From Chrysomallon squamiferum (taxonomy: Eukaryota; Mollusca; Gastropoda; Neomphalida; Peltospiridae): a stretch of DNA of 35,000 nucleotides. Under the pieces are notes generated by a model. That model saw nothing but the letters and a program-made list of their open reading frames with translations, was not told where the DNA came from and made no database searches. The translations under genes and the position numbers were made by a program. This document shows, one piece after another, positions 23,440 through 33,940 of this stretch. The stretch's first letter is position 1; every line of letters begins with the position of its first letter. The DNA is taken from positions 10,525,999 through 10,560,998 of the forward strand of contig CM022678.1 of assembly GCA_012295275.1 (NCBI GenBank), read 5' to 3'.

Positions 23440-26400
23440 TTTGGGTTAGAGAGGTTCCTGAAATACTAAAAAAAGCCCAAAATGAAAAAAACATTTGTTG
23501 TAAGGAAAAAAACAACTGGTAATAGTGTTTTAGAGTAACAAATGGGCATTATTTCCATCAAGTTTCAATTCTGTAACATAAAACATAATGGTTTTGGTTT
23601 TTTCACCTAGTTTCTACTCTTAAAGAAAAAAGCAAAGAATTGGCACTATTTCAAATATTTATTCCTAAATTATTGGCATCTACTAATCCTTCAAACCTTA
23701 CTTTGACCACTAAGACATAACCTGCTGCTTTCAAATTAATACCAATACTTATTTCATCTTGAAAACTACATCTGTAACAAAAACAACAACATCACAAACA
23801 ATTAATAAAAAAAACAAAGCTTAATAACGAATATTAACCTTTTCTAATATCAGTATTCGGTAGCTTGGATGATGAAGGTGATGATGATGATGATGATGTG
23901 GCTGATGATGGTTCTTTGTATTGGTTTCCTTCTTCCTCTAATTTACGAAATCGTGGTGGAACTTCATATCTTTTGTTATGAACTGGGCCAAGTCTTGATT
24001 TTATCTGAATTGATATGAGTTGAATTCAGTTAACAGTCTTTAAAATAAGATTTGTATTCAAAGGATTTTAATGCCATCTAATCAAAACATTTTTCAATTA
24101 AGAATATATTCTAACAAATTTGAACAACAAAAAAAACTGAATCAAGAAAACTGTACTCCTTTCTGAACTGTAATAAACAAAAAATTCCTTTTATTATTAT
24201 TATTTCATATTATTAACGTATTTTTAATAGTTTATTTTAACAACAACAAAAAATGAACCATGAAAACTACTTTTTAATGAACTGTAACAAACAAGATTGT
24301 TTCTTTACTTATTTGTTATTTTATATATATAATTCATTTTTTTTGTTCTATCTTTTCATATCCCATCTTTTTTAAAAAGAAATAATTACTAAAATAAGAT
24401 TTTCCTGAATGATAAAACTGGAGAATTAAAGATAAATATATGAATGATAATCAAAAAATCTTTTTGCAGCATTTTTTAACCATAAAATAAAAATAAATCC
24501 GTAACTGACATTAGCCTTTATTTATTCCCCATTCTTACTTTTATATAATGTTAAAAAAATTATCTTTTATTTTCATCCTCTTGTCATTTTTTAAAAGTAG
24601 TTTCTGGCAACTGCACAGTAATAAATTCATTCCAGACAGTAAACACAAAAATTAAAGACTCCTGTAACTTACCGATGCTTTATTTTCTTGCTGCTGGAGT
24701 AACAGCACTTCATCCAAAGCTCTGGAAAGTATTCTGTTCGAGTTTGTCACTTTCCGCTGTGAGACTCTGCTTCCAGGCTGATACGACGGAGAATTATTAA
24801 CATCAAATGTAATTTTCATGTCTCTTAAAGGCTTTCGTGGTGAGTCCCAGCTTTCTGTCTCACTTTTCTCCCCGCTTTTATCTTCAATGTTTTCAGTGTC
24901 CTCGCAGTCCCACAGATTTTCAGACTGACTCTCATCACCTTTGAAGTTTGTGTTTAAAACTGGAGTCATCTGGCATTGCTGGCTGTAATTGTTAAATATT
25001 TCCCTCGATGTGACACTTCTCTTCCCAGGCAATCCTCTGTCTCTGATGTTGAGGGGCTGGGAACTGCCATGGTTAGAGAATGATATCCGCGAGGACATGG
25101 AAAAGGAGCCACGCCCTCGACTTGATGGTGGTCTTCCTCTGAATGGTTTGGAAGGATGTCGAACATATGTCTAATGAATTAGATAATAATAATAGTTAAA
25201 ATTAATTCAATAAAAGATAAAAATAATAATAATAATTAAAATCAATAATAAAAAATAATAATTAAAATTAATTCTGAATTTATCTGAAATTTCTATTAAA
25301 TTTTATACTTCATTTAGTAACAGAATTAACAAAAGCTACCCTTTGTTCTAAATGAAACTGCATAAAATAAAATAAAATACTTTTCAAAAGATCTATAAAG
25401 ATTTATGTCTTGAAATTAATGTTTCCCATCTTTTTTAAACAGAATTGTAAAAATGAAAATCCTGTTCTATAATTTTTGTGTGTATATGGAGTGGGGTGGG
25501 TTTGTTTACTTATTTACTCATTTTATTTTATACTATTTTTTTAATTTTTTTTCTTATGAAATGTTATCGGAATTTTCTTATGGAATTGTTATTTTACCAT
25601 CAAAATTCATTATCAGCAAACACTGATAACAAGTAACGAATGAAACAATAACGGTACGGTAAAGAAAATTGATTTAAACCATTTTGTATATAAATAAAAA
25701 AAACAAATGCACATTTTTAACCACTCACTTTCTTTAAGGGACCTTTTGTTTTTCTACTTTTCTGTTTGGAAACAAGTTTCTGTATATGAGCTGTTGTTTC
25801 ATCTGCTACTGCATGATACACTGTCTCGCCAAACTTGTTACTGTAGGGAATACATTATTATTATTATTATTAGTAGTAGTAGTAGTAGTAGTAGTATTTT
25901 TTATTGCTGTTATGTTATTATCATTATTATTTGATAATATACAAATACTTTAACAGAAAGTATATTATACATGTTGCACTAACAGAATAACATACAACAA
26001 ACACATACATACAATACAAAAAACCACATAGGTAACTAATAACACAAACACATCCATATTAGCACAAACATATGCAGTAACACACATGTACACTTAAAAC
26101 ACACACAACATTAATATCAACAAAACACACACAAACGCATACATACATGGACAATAAACCAAAGAAAAAGATTATATATAAAATAACCCAAAAATCTGTA
26201 ACTATCATTGTTACCCATCCTTAATATATATACAAACATATATACAAACATCTTTAAAAAAAAAAAAATGTTAAGCCTCATTTATAAACAAATACTTTTA
26301 TTTACTTTTTACTTAAATATACCTGATCTCTGCTATATGATCAACACAATTTAAAACAATGCATTCAGCTAACAAAAATGTGAATATAGAATAGTGCACC

Positions 26401-27245
26401 ACATACAAACATACATCCGCATGCACACACTCACACGTATTACCATTTGGCAGTAATACTATTTCTTTAAGATTAGTTAAAGAACTCGCAATGTACAAAT
26501 ATAATATTTTGGTGCTTTATATCTAAAATCACATAATTAAAATAGGGTATTACTGTAAAATAAAGAAGGAAATCAGTTTCAAAATAAAACTTACGTCATA
26601 ACATGGACAACATCAGGAAGACTGGCAATGAAGTCTGACTGGTTAGAGTAACCAAACTTTTTAAAGGGAAGCAACTCTCCAGTTAGAGAGCGGTAATCCG
26701 CTGTGAAAAGTAAACCAAAAATAAATGATAATTACTGAAAAATAAAAAGACATTAGTAACAAAGAACGTAAATGCCAGAAATATTTTCCTTCCTAATTTT
26801 TGATATAATGAGTGTACAGACATTCACACTTAAACACTTCTTTTTTTTTTGGCAAAATGTTTTTTACATGCAATTATAGATGTGTCAAAGCCTAAATCTG
26901 GACTCATAAATAAAATTATTATTTGAAGTATTGATAATTAGAAATGAAAGAATTTTATTTTTCAATTCTCTCTATAATGCCTAAGAATAATTCTCATTTA
27001 TAAACCAGCAAATATTTGAAATCACTCAAGAAAATATTGTTATTATGAAACTTTTCTTAGGCCTGTTATTTAAGTCTAATCCAGTGTTGTAACAGAATGC
27101 AGTCTTTGAGCTGTTTAAACTATTACAGACTATTTGGAGTAAGCTGAAATTAATTACCGAGAAATCTTTCTGCTGTAACTCCTTCTTTACTGCTGAGAAG
27201 GACAGACCGCAACATGGCCTTGACCTCCTGAATTTCTTCTTCCAT
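10136..27245 (-). CDS. TDRD7: TDRD7-like LOTUS and Tudor domain protein, complete, 23 coding exons, 1371 aa
   Basis: Exons in transcript order: 27245-27158, 26700-26595, 25840-25729, 25170-24673, 24004-23839, 21822-21770, 21352-21222, 20565-20334, 19460-19423, 19059-18948, 18395-18282, 17668-17525, 16642-16552, 16265-16104, 15664-15564, 15188-15042, 14689-14591, 14161-14040, 13826-12734, 12439-12362, 12068-11964, 11398-11281, 10341-10136. All junctions are GT-AG and the phases join into one frame. LOTUS 1 (about 4-95) contains RSLTGELLPFKKFG; LOTUS 2 is at about 325-395. Tudor domains lie at about 470-600 (VCFVDYGNTD), 683-840 (FVMYCDHGDKEFVD) and 1180-1345. The C-terminus (NQWSESAKYKF, VKLVDTSGES) aligns with the vertebrate TDRD7 end. 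In the family, LOTUS domains bind Vasa-type helicases or RNA, and Tudor domains bind methylarginine in Piwi proteins, in germ granules. It is longer than human TDRD7 (about 1098), mainly through a linker at about 866-1180. A third LOTUS was not found. TDRD5 is less likely, because three Tudor units are present. A 5'UTR intron probably ends at 27267. Confidence 0.94.
10417..10733. mobile_element. piggyBac-like MITE in the last TDRD7 intron
   Basis: TTAACCCTTTCACTG at 10417-10431 and CACTGAAAGGGTTAA ending at 10733 form inverted termini flanked by TTAA on both sides. TTAA target duplication with CCC/GGG ends is the piggyBac signature. The element is about 317 bp with no transposase, so it is non-autonomous. 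Two further near-copies of the left end (TTAACACTTTTGCTGC near 10474 and TTAACCCTTTTGCTGC near 10530) lie inside it at a period of about 56 bp. It occupies the intron between exons 22 and 23. Confidence 0.7.
13068..13740 (-). other. Disordered linker of TDRD7 exon 19 with a Cys cluster
   Basis: This is the Ser/Asp/Thr-rich low-complexity part of the 1093-nt exon 19, between Tudor 2 and Tudor 3. It contains CYRC (residues about 985-988), then about 30 residues later VCCKRC (about 1018-1022). The CxxC...CCxxC spacing could bind zinc, but no named finger family was recognised. Vertebrate TDRD7 has a shorter linker here. Confidence 0.6.
14165..14227. repeat. (AAAT)n microsatellite adjoining the exon 18 acceptor
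   Basis: About 15 AAAT units lie directly beside the TDRD7 exon 18 acceptor. On the minus strand they read as (TTTA)n and form its pyrimidine-rich tract. Confidence 0.85.
14337..14387. repeat. (CA)n microsatellite
   Basis: About 25 CA dinucleotides lie in the TDRD7 intron between exons 17 and 18. Confidence 0.9.
16181..16186 (-). promoter_or_regulatory. Internal alternative 5' splice site in TDRD7 exon 14
   Basis: Within exon 14 the sequence GTG|GTAAGT (intron starting at 16185) is closer to the donor consensus than the frame-preserving donor at 16103 (CAG|GTACTA). Joining it to exon 15 gives ATG ACC TGA, a stop just after Tudor 1. The full-length frame therefore needs the weaker distal donor. 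Confidence 0.5.
16378..16421. repeat. (TA)n microsatellite
   Basis: About 21 TA dinucleotides lie in a TDRD7 intron. Confidence 0.9.
17024..17559. repeat. 34-bp minisatellite (about 12 copies) that has captured the end of TDRD7 exon 12
   Basis: Units of the form AAGATATCTCAACATGCTAG plus TAGACTCACTTAGC repeat from about 17045. The most diverged units are on the left and the nearly identical ones on the right. The last two units are 89 bp (17382-17470 and 17471-17559) because each also carries 35 nt of the end of exon 12 plus its splice donor. The left end begins with TTAACCCTTTCAGCACC at 17024-17040, which resembles the piggyBac-like terminus at 10417, so the array may have grown from a MITE end. 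Confidence 0.88.
17382..17470 (-). pseudogene. Duplicate of TDRD7 exon 12 3' end and donor
   Basis: Positions 17436-17470 repeat the last 35 nt of exon 12 (17525-17559), followed by the same GTAAGT donor. The copy is downstream in transcript order. Splicing from it would read through the true donor into TCA TCA GTA AGT ACA TTT GTA TGA, an in-frame stop, so only the proximal donor (17525/17524) keeps the frame. Confidence 0.8.
17855..17889 (-). pseudogene. Decayed copy of the start of TDRD7 exon 12 (relic exon b)
   Basis: On the minus strand, TTTTACAG precedes GTGGTCAAGATTTGTTTTGC, which aligns with the exon 12 start ATGGTTGAAGTTTGTTTTGT at about two bases in three. The predicted reading is VVKICFANQ against MVEVCFVDY. 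The frame ends at a stop with no donor found. The acceptor is intact. Confidence 0.5.
17950..17988 (-). pseudogene. Second decayed copy of the start of TDRD7 exon 12 (relic exon c)
   Basis: On the minus strand, TTTAG precedes ATGGATGTGGTTTGTGTTGT and CAACTGC, giving MDVVCVVNC against the exon's MVEVCFVDY. The intron beyond the acceptor (TACTGTTTTATTAG in plus orientation) also resembles the sequence beside the true exon 12 acceptor. This suggests that exon and flanking intron were duplicated together. Confidence 0.45.
18151..18183. repeat. (CA)n microsatellite
   Basis: A CA dinucleotide tract in the TDRD7 intron between exons 11 and 12. Confidence 0.9.
18448..18625. repeat. Compound (TG)n tracts
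   Basis: Two (TG)n runs (about 18449-18480 and 18600-18624) are joined by a degenerate TG/CA-rich stretch in the intron between TDRD7 exons 10 and 11. The long minus-strand ORF over this stretch is repeat translation only. Confidence 0.85.
22078..22121. repeat. (ATT)n microsatellite
   Basis: About 14 ATT units in TDRD7 intron 5. The poly-Tyr frame across it is not a gene. Confidence 0.9.
22165..23072 (+). other. Promoter-like insertion with short ORF in TDRD7 intron 5 (antisense to the host gene)
   Basis: This block is richer in CpG and G+C than the surrounding intron. Two inverted CCAAT boxes (GATTGG near 22565 and near 22607) are followed by ETS-like TTCCGG and CTTCCG motifs (about 22625-22648). 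An open plus-strand frame from about 22705 to 22962 reads GKRKLSRKQQLQSDREKLQK, then an acidic, Ser-rich tail ending SDTAVFL. It has no good ATG near the start (the first codons are TTG or internal). An AATAAA follows at about 23070. The product was not recognised. It could be a retrocopied gene fragment, a transposon 5' end or a small nested gene. Confidence 0.45.
23408..23436. repeat. (TA)n microsatellite
   Basis: A short TA dinucleotide tract in TDRD7 intron 5. Confidence 0.85.
25855..25896. repeat. (ATT)n/(AGT)n microsatellite next to the TDRD7 exon 3 acceptor
   Basis: ATT units pass into TAG units about 15 bp upstream (minus sense) of the exon 3 acceptor at 25841. Confidence 0.8.
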
Positions 27246-28400
27246 GTTCACTGATTGTTATCCTCTTAAAAAAAAAAATTAAAAAGGAAGAAGAAAAGAC
27301 AATAAGCAAAAAGAATCTATCAGATATTAAAAAAAAAAAAGCTGAATTGTTTCCAAATTGAAACACACAAAAATAAAATTTAATGTTTCTATTTTAATTT
27401 GCCTGACTAATAAATTATGTTTCAGCCAAAATGAAACATAAATATAGGAAATCTCTATAAATTTATTTTATTTTTCCTATTAATATTTTTTCTACATTTG
27501 GTGCTTTCATATATATATATATACACACATTAATTATGATTATGATTATTATACTTAAGAAAACTGTTAAATTTTTAATGTTATTTTTTAATTTCTCATA
27601 TTTTGGTTGTTTGTTTTTGTTTGTTTGTTTTGTTTTCTCTTTTTCAAAATAATCTTAAATGTTTGGTTTGTTTGCTGTAGTTGTTTTTTTAACAGTAATT
27701 ATTTCTTCTTTTGTTTTCTTTTTTAAATTTCTTTTTTAATCTTCATAATAATTAATAATTATTAGTATTAAATAAAACATTAAAAGATGTATTTTGGTAA
27801 CATATTCACAATACTTAATACGTAAATACCTGAATAACAAACCGAAAGTGGGTGGAAAAAATGAACCTGCCGATAAATGCATTTAATATAAATGAAAAAC
27901 AGAAAACATGAATGCCGAAATGGGTAGAATAAATGAAACATGACAAAATGTATTTTGATAATATATTCACAATACTTTACATAAATACTTAGTTAATAAA
28001 CCGAAAAATAACCTGTCGATAAACGAATTAAAAAGAAACTAAAAAGAAACTAAAAATAGATAATAAAAATAGACAAACTTGCTTAGAAAGTGTAGATTAA
28101 GATTTACGTCGTACGAATATAATTCAATATATGATAAAATATGTTTCAGGAATAATAATATTTGTTAGGTGTAAATTGGTACCTTCAATAGTGCTTTAAG
28201 TCAAATATTATATTTTGCACTGATGAAACATTTTCCATAGCAACAAGTATCTTATCAATTACTTATTTTCACTTTAACATTATTGCTCTTTCGTTTCAAT
28301 TTCTCTGAAACCAATAAAGAAATGAAAACTAAAACAAGAGTTCTTATAATACGGGGAGATAATCGGAATGGCAAAGTTAAACTGGTTGCCTCATTTGTAA
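27246..28400. other. Upstream region of TDRD7 (5'UTR intron and likely promoter side)
   Basis: Just upstream of the ATG (minus sense) a long pyrimidine tract ends in TTTAAG at about 27267, a credible acceptor for a 5'UTR intron. The non-coding first exon could not be located. The rest is A+T rich with T/A runs and no supported exon. Confidence 0.4.
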
Positions 28401-28403
28401 ACA

Positions 28404-28404
28404 A

Positions 28405-28487
<83 letters not shown>

Positions 28488-28488
28488 A
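28404..28488. repeat. (AAT)n-(ATT)n perfect trinucleotide inverted repeat
   Basis: About 14 AAT units are followed directly by about 14 ATT units, so the two halves are reverse complements with almost no loop. The poly-Asn/poly-Tyr frame here is not a gene. Confidence 0.9.
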
Positions 28489-28972
28489 TCAGAGATATGT
28501 ATATGTATAAAGTTACGTCCATCATCTCTCTCTGTTTCAGAACATTAAAGTTTACATCTAAAGATTTGCATTATTTTGTATATGGAAAAAACAAAAAATA
28601 CTATCATCGCAATTTCCATTATAAAAGTAATTCATTGTTACGAAAATTATATTAAAAAACTCGTCTTTCTCCTTAATGAGAACCAGTTAAATCAATTAAA
28701 GGACAGTAGAAAGATAAAAAAAAATAAAATAAAAAAAACAACATTTTGGAACAAATTGTATTCTCACACAATACACCAGCTGCATACCAAAGAATGTTTT
28801 GCCGTTTTCTGGTCGGTTTAGATGATGCAGCATCGTACCTTTGTAGCCCATAAATTAATGTCAGATTTAATTTTGGAAACTCTTTTTTAAATTAACTCTA
28901 GGTAACGCAATACTTTAGGCAAACATATGAAGGTTTGAGAGTATGAATGCGTTTGTGAGTTTAAACTGTGTG

Positions 28973-28976
<4 letters not shown>

Positions 28977-29034
<58 letters not shown>
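28977..29034. repeat. (GA)n microsatellite
   Basis: About 28 GA/AG dinucleotides in the region between the 5' ends of TDRD7 and CENPO. Confidence 0.92.
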
Positions 29035-29036
<2 letters not shown>

Positions 29037-29466
29037 ACCATACAATATATACATAGACTTGTATATTAAATTTTCTTGAGTATTCGTTTTTTGTTACGAA
29101 ATAGCTCTGAATGCGGAATCTACTTTTGTTAAAAACTCTAAAGATTGTAGACGTAGACGGATTTAATCAATAAATAAATAAAAACAAAAACAAAAACATA
29201 AAAATAAAAAACAACCGAGTATAATTAAAGAACAGCATATGCAGCAAGATGTAATGTAAATTATTTTTGTACACATTTAATATATTCCGTATTTCGTCAC
29301 ATCAGTAAACTGTAAGTTATTTGTAATAGTTTGTTCTTTATATCTGTACAGTGAAATCGGGTATTTCATTTTGGATTTTAGTAAGAACATATGCAACATA
29401 GTAAAATAATATTGTTATTGTTTTAATGGATTATGAAAGTAACATATGAGTAACGGTAAACAAATA

Positions 29467-30348
<882 letters not shown>

Positions 30349-30751
30349 GAGGTTTGTATAACCTTGAACATTTTGAAAAGGTAGCTATAGATGAACGAAC
30401 TGAAAAAAATAAGTTTGAATCTGACAAGAAAGAATTACGTCGACTACAAAAGAAAGTTGCATCATTGGAGCAGAAGAAAAGTGAACTCGAGAAACGACTG
30501 CACATTGCCAAAAACGATCTGGTACTGAGAGTAATTCATCAAGCTAAACTCAGAATAAACTTAAAATTTAATTTTTAATAAATTTATATATATATATATA
30601 TATATATTAAATAAATTATTTATATTTTATTAAAACCATCTACAAGGTGCATTTTTCCCAAAAGCAGATTCCACATTCAGAGCCATTTCATAACCAAAAA
30701 CACTAAAGGAAATATAATATACAAGTCTATGTGCATATTTTATGATAATTT

Positions 30752-30820
<69 letters not shown>

Positions 30821-33127
30821 GTATATATTATTTTTTATTTATATTCTATTAGTGATTTATTTATTTATCTTTTTGTGATGTTTAACCAAAACTTCCTACT
30901 TGTCATCAAAATATTCACTATTGTCAATATTGACAGTTTCAATACTGATTCAAATAAATTTTAAAAATATAAAAACAATTTAATTCATTAAATTCTGTAA
31001 TAATCTTATAAAAATATTTTGCTATGTCAGAATCAATAATCCGTTTAAATTGTTTCGGACATAAAATTCCTTATCTAAAATTTGATAAATTATTTAAAAA
31101 GTTTCTTTTTTGTTTTTTTTTAATTTATTTTCTTAATTAATTTTATTTTATTTACTTTTTTTATATTTATTTATATCTAATTTTTTATTTTTTGCCAAGA
31201 GACATCATAGATAAATTTATTGTTTACTTATTTATGCACTAGTATGACTGTATATATATATATTTGTCTGTGTGTGTGTGTGTGTGTGTACATATGTATG
31301 TATAAACTGTGATTAATTTTTTAAGGTTTATTTTTCTCATTAGTTGCTTTTGTTGTCAGATTTTTAGTAAAATAAAGTTTATTATAATCATTAAACTATA
31401 TTAATTCATTTCTCAAATCAATTTATATAAAATACTAATATTATTTATTTGTTAATCAGTCAGAAAACAAGACTGCTAATTCAGATGACTTGAAAGATGG
31501 TGTTACTGAACTGATCAGACTAAAAGAGGTTGTAAAGTTCCATCGATTAACAGGTTAGTGAATTTATTTCATTAATATAATATCAGCAATCTGTATTAAT
31601 TTGTACTATTAATTCTGTATAGAAAGGACTTTATTTTATTTTATTTTTATTTTTTTTTCTCATTTCTCTATTTTCTTTTTCTCTGGTGATTACATATGGA
31701 TAGATATATATATATATAAACATTTTTTTATTATTATCTTTAAATTGTTTGAATGTCTGTACATGTGTGTGTGTGTGTGTGTGTGTTTACTTAACTGTAT
31801 GTATGGATCAGTGGTAATCTGGATGGAGCATATTTTAACTGAAAAAAAGTAAAAAGCAGCAAAAAGTAAATGTAAAAAAACATAAATGTTTTTATGATTA
31901 TATTTCTGTTCATTTGAATTAAAGACATATTTTCATTCATTTATTTATTTCTTAAATATACATTTCTAAAGAAATGATTCTGAAATGAAAAGATTTTGAT
32001 TATAAATGATTATATTTGGTTTTTGTTTAAATTAAACATATATTTATTTATTCTATTTATTTTATTCTTTTTTTTTTTTTTCCTTTTTATTCATGATTTC
32101 TAAATTATGTGTTTTTAAACTGCAGGTATATCAGTAGAATCTGTAGCTGAAGATGGAAAAATTGTTCTGAGATTTGAGGGAACCAATGAAGGGTCTTATT
32201 TTAAGTCATATTTCATAGAAATCCTACAAGACTGGAACCAGCAAGTTTTCAGACACACTCTTCCGAGCTTCATCCCCGTGAAAGAAATAGCAAGCTGTTC
32301 AGACTTGCAGACGTTTATATTCAAAATTCGAAAATATTTATTTGCATTCACAGCAAGGCAGTCAGAAGTAGCTTCACTGAAAGTAAATGTTTCATTTCAT
32401 TTTATTCTACTTGAAGTTATTATTTGTTTTTAAAAACCTGTCAGCAATAATAGCAGTTTGTAAGTTTTAATTTAAGTTTTAAGAATGTTAAAATGTTTGG
32501 TTAGTTTATTTATGTGCTTACCTTAATCAATCTAATTGTTATTAGTATTTGAAAAGGTATAATTTATTATTTGTTGTCATAAAGTTTTTCTGGATGTGGA
32601 ATCATTAGTACTTATAAATGTTATTATTTTTATATGAATCTTATAATATATATCATTAACTAAAACATACTATTATTTTAAGATTATTTTAATAATTATA
32701 CATTTTGAACAAATCAGCACAAATAAAATATAAATTATTAGTAGTATATTTTGAAGAAAATGGCCACAGTTTATTATAAGAATATTTTGTAAGCTCAAAC
32801 TCATAATCTAACAAAATCACTGTGCAAAAAAGATACCTCTATTAAAAACATTAACAACTCAAAAGAGTAGATATAAATTCATTTTTACAAATCCACCTGA
32901 AATAGGCTGTTTTGTTATATAGTCTCCATAATTTTGTTTTTAAAAAAACATGATTTGTACAAAGAATACAGTTATTTTAATAATGCTGTGTTTAATTTTA
33001 TATAGTTTTTCTTTCTGACATCATATTTTATTTATTTATACATTTATTTGTTTGTTTATTTATTTTATTTTATTTTATTTTATTTTATTTTATTTTATTT
33101 TATTTTATTTTATTTTATTTTATTTTA

Positions 33128-33195
<68 letters not shown>

Positions 33196-33754
33196 TTATT
33201 TTTTATTTTATTTTATTTTAGAGTGATTGTTCTGCAGTACTTAAGGGTGAGGTTGTGTGCAGCTTTGCACTAGATTATATAAAAATGGTAACAATGCCAT
33301 TTGAAGACACGTTTCCTATCAAAGTTGTCTTGGTTTATGATAATCTCATGGATATTTTGCCCACAGCAGTTTTTATGACAGTTCTGAAGTCAGGTATGGA
33401 TAGTTTTTAAATAACCATTCAAATAATACTTGTAAATATAAATATAAATATAGAATACATTAGTCTGTTTTGGAAAAGGAGTTGTCTAGGGTTTTTCTTT
33501 CATTCTTTATTTCTTTCTTTCTAAAGAAAACTGATAATTTTAATCATTTATTTTAATAATTACCTCTGATGTTTACTTAAAATTTACCAGTATAACAATT
33601 TTGTTTGTTTTATTCAAATTATATGAATTTTTTGATTATTATTATTAAATAAATATATTTCTTCTGATAATCTTTTACAGACCTCTGCTTTATAAAATTA
33701 ACTAGTACAATATTCTTGTTTTCTTTAAATGACCTGAACAAAAATATATGTTAA
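30349..33754 (+). CDS. CENPO: Centromere protein O, 5' exon(s) not found
   Basis: Exons are 30349 to about 30530 (an alternative donor at 30521 is also in phase), 31460-31553, 32126-32382, 33222-33393 and 33681-33754, all in a continuous frame. The first encodes GGLYNLEHFEKVA (compare GGVLAHLERLE in human CENP-O) and then a Lys/Glu-rich coiled coil. The next ends FHRLTG. The third holds the conserved core: GSYFKSYFIEIL, HTLPSFIPVKEIA and LQTFIFKIRKYLFAFTARQ. The fourth carries FPIKVVLVYDNLMDILPTAV. The last is a short tail ending in TAA, less certain than the rest. CENP-O pairs with CENP-P (RWD-type folds) in the CENP-O/P/Q/U/R part of the constitutive centromere network on the inner kinetochore. 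The visible length is about 260 residues (human 300). Confidence 0.87.
30757..30819. repeat. (CT)n microsatellite in CENPO intron
   Basis: About 31 CT dinucleotides between the first two visible CENPO exons. Confidence 0.92.
31263..31290. repeat. (TG)n microsatellite in CENPO intron
   Basis: A short TG tract upstream of the exon at 31460. A similar one occurs near 31762-31786 in the next intron. Confidence 0.8.
33042..33220. repeat. (TTTTA)n-(TTAC)n array forming the acceptor tract of a CENPO exon
   Basis: TTTTA pentamers from about 33060 to 33130 are followed by roughly 16 TTAC tetramers to about 33193. More T/A-rich pentamers then run into TTTTAG at 33216-33221, the acceptor of the 33222 exon. 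The array replaces a normal pyrimidine tract. The long Phe/Leu-rich frame over it is repeat translation. Confidence 0.9.
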
Positions 33755-33772
33755 TTAATATAAAACAGATTT

Positions 33773-33778
33773 TTTATT
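33773..33778 (-). terminator. Candidate poly(A) signal of the GPCR gene
   Basis: TTTATT (AATAAA on the minus strand) lies about 163 bp after the GPCR stop and 19 bp beyond the CENPO stop. The two convergent transcripts probably overlap. No AATAAA for CENPO was found between 33755 and 33940. Confidence 0.4.
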
Positions 33779-33940
33779 TTTTTTATTTTTTTCATTAATG
33801 TTGATAATTTTAATTTAATTTTCACCTGTATATTTATATGTATGAATCTGACATTTTACTTAAACATATTTTGTCTATATTATTTAATGTTATGAACACA
33901 TCAAAGAAGGGACAAAATGGAACAGTGTTTTTTAATTTGA

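Noticed and set aside
28283-28510. ORF with poly-Asn and poly-Tyr
   Set aside because: Produced by the (AAT)n-(ATT)n repeat; no supported splice or domain evidence. I also tested it as the CENPO first exon, and no phase-1 donor fits.
33052-33273. Phe/Leu-rich membrane-like ORF
   Set aside because: It is translation of the (TTTTA)n-(TTAC)n array.
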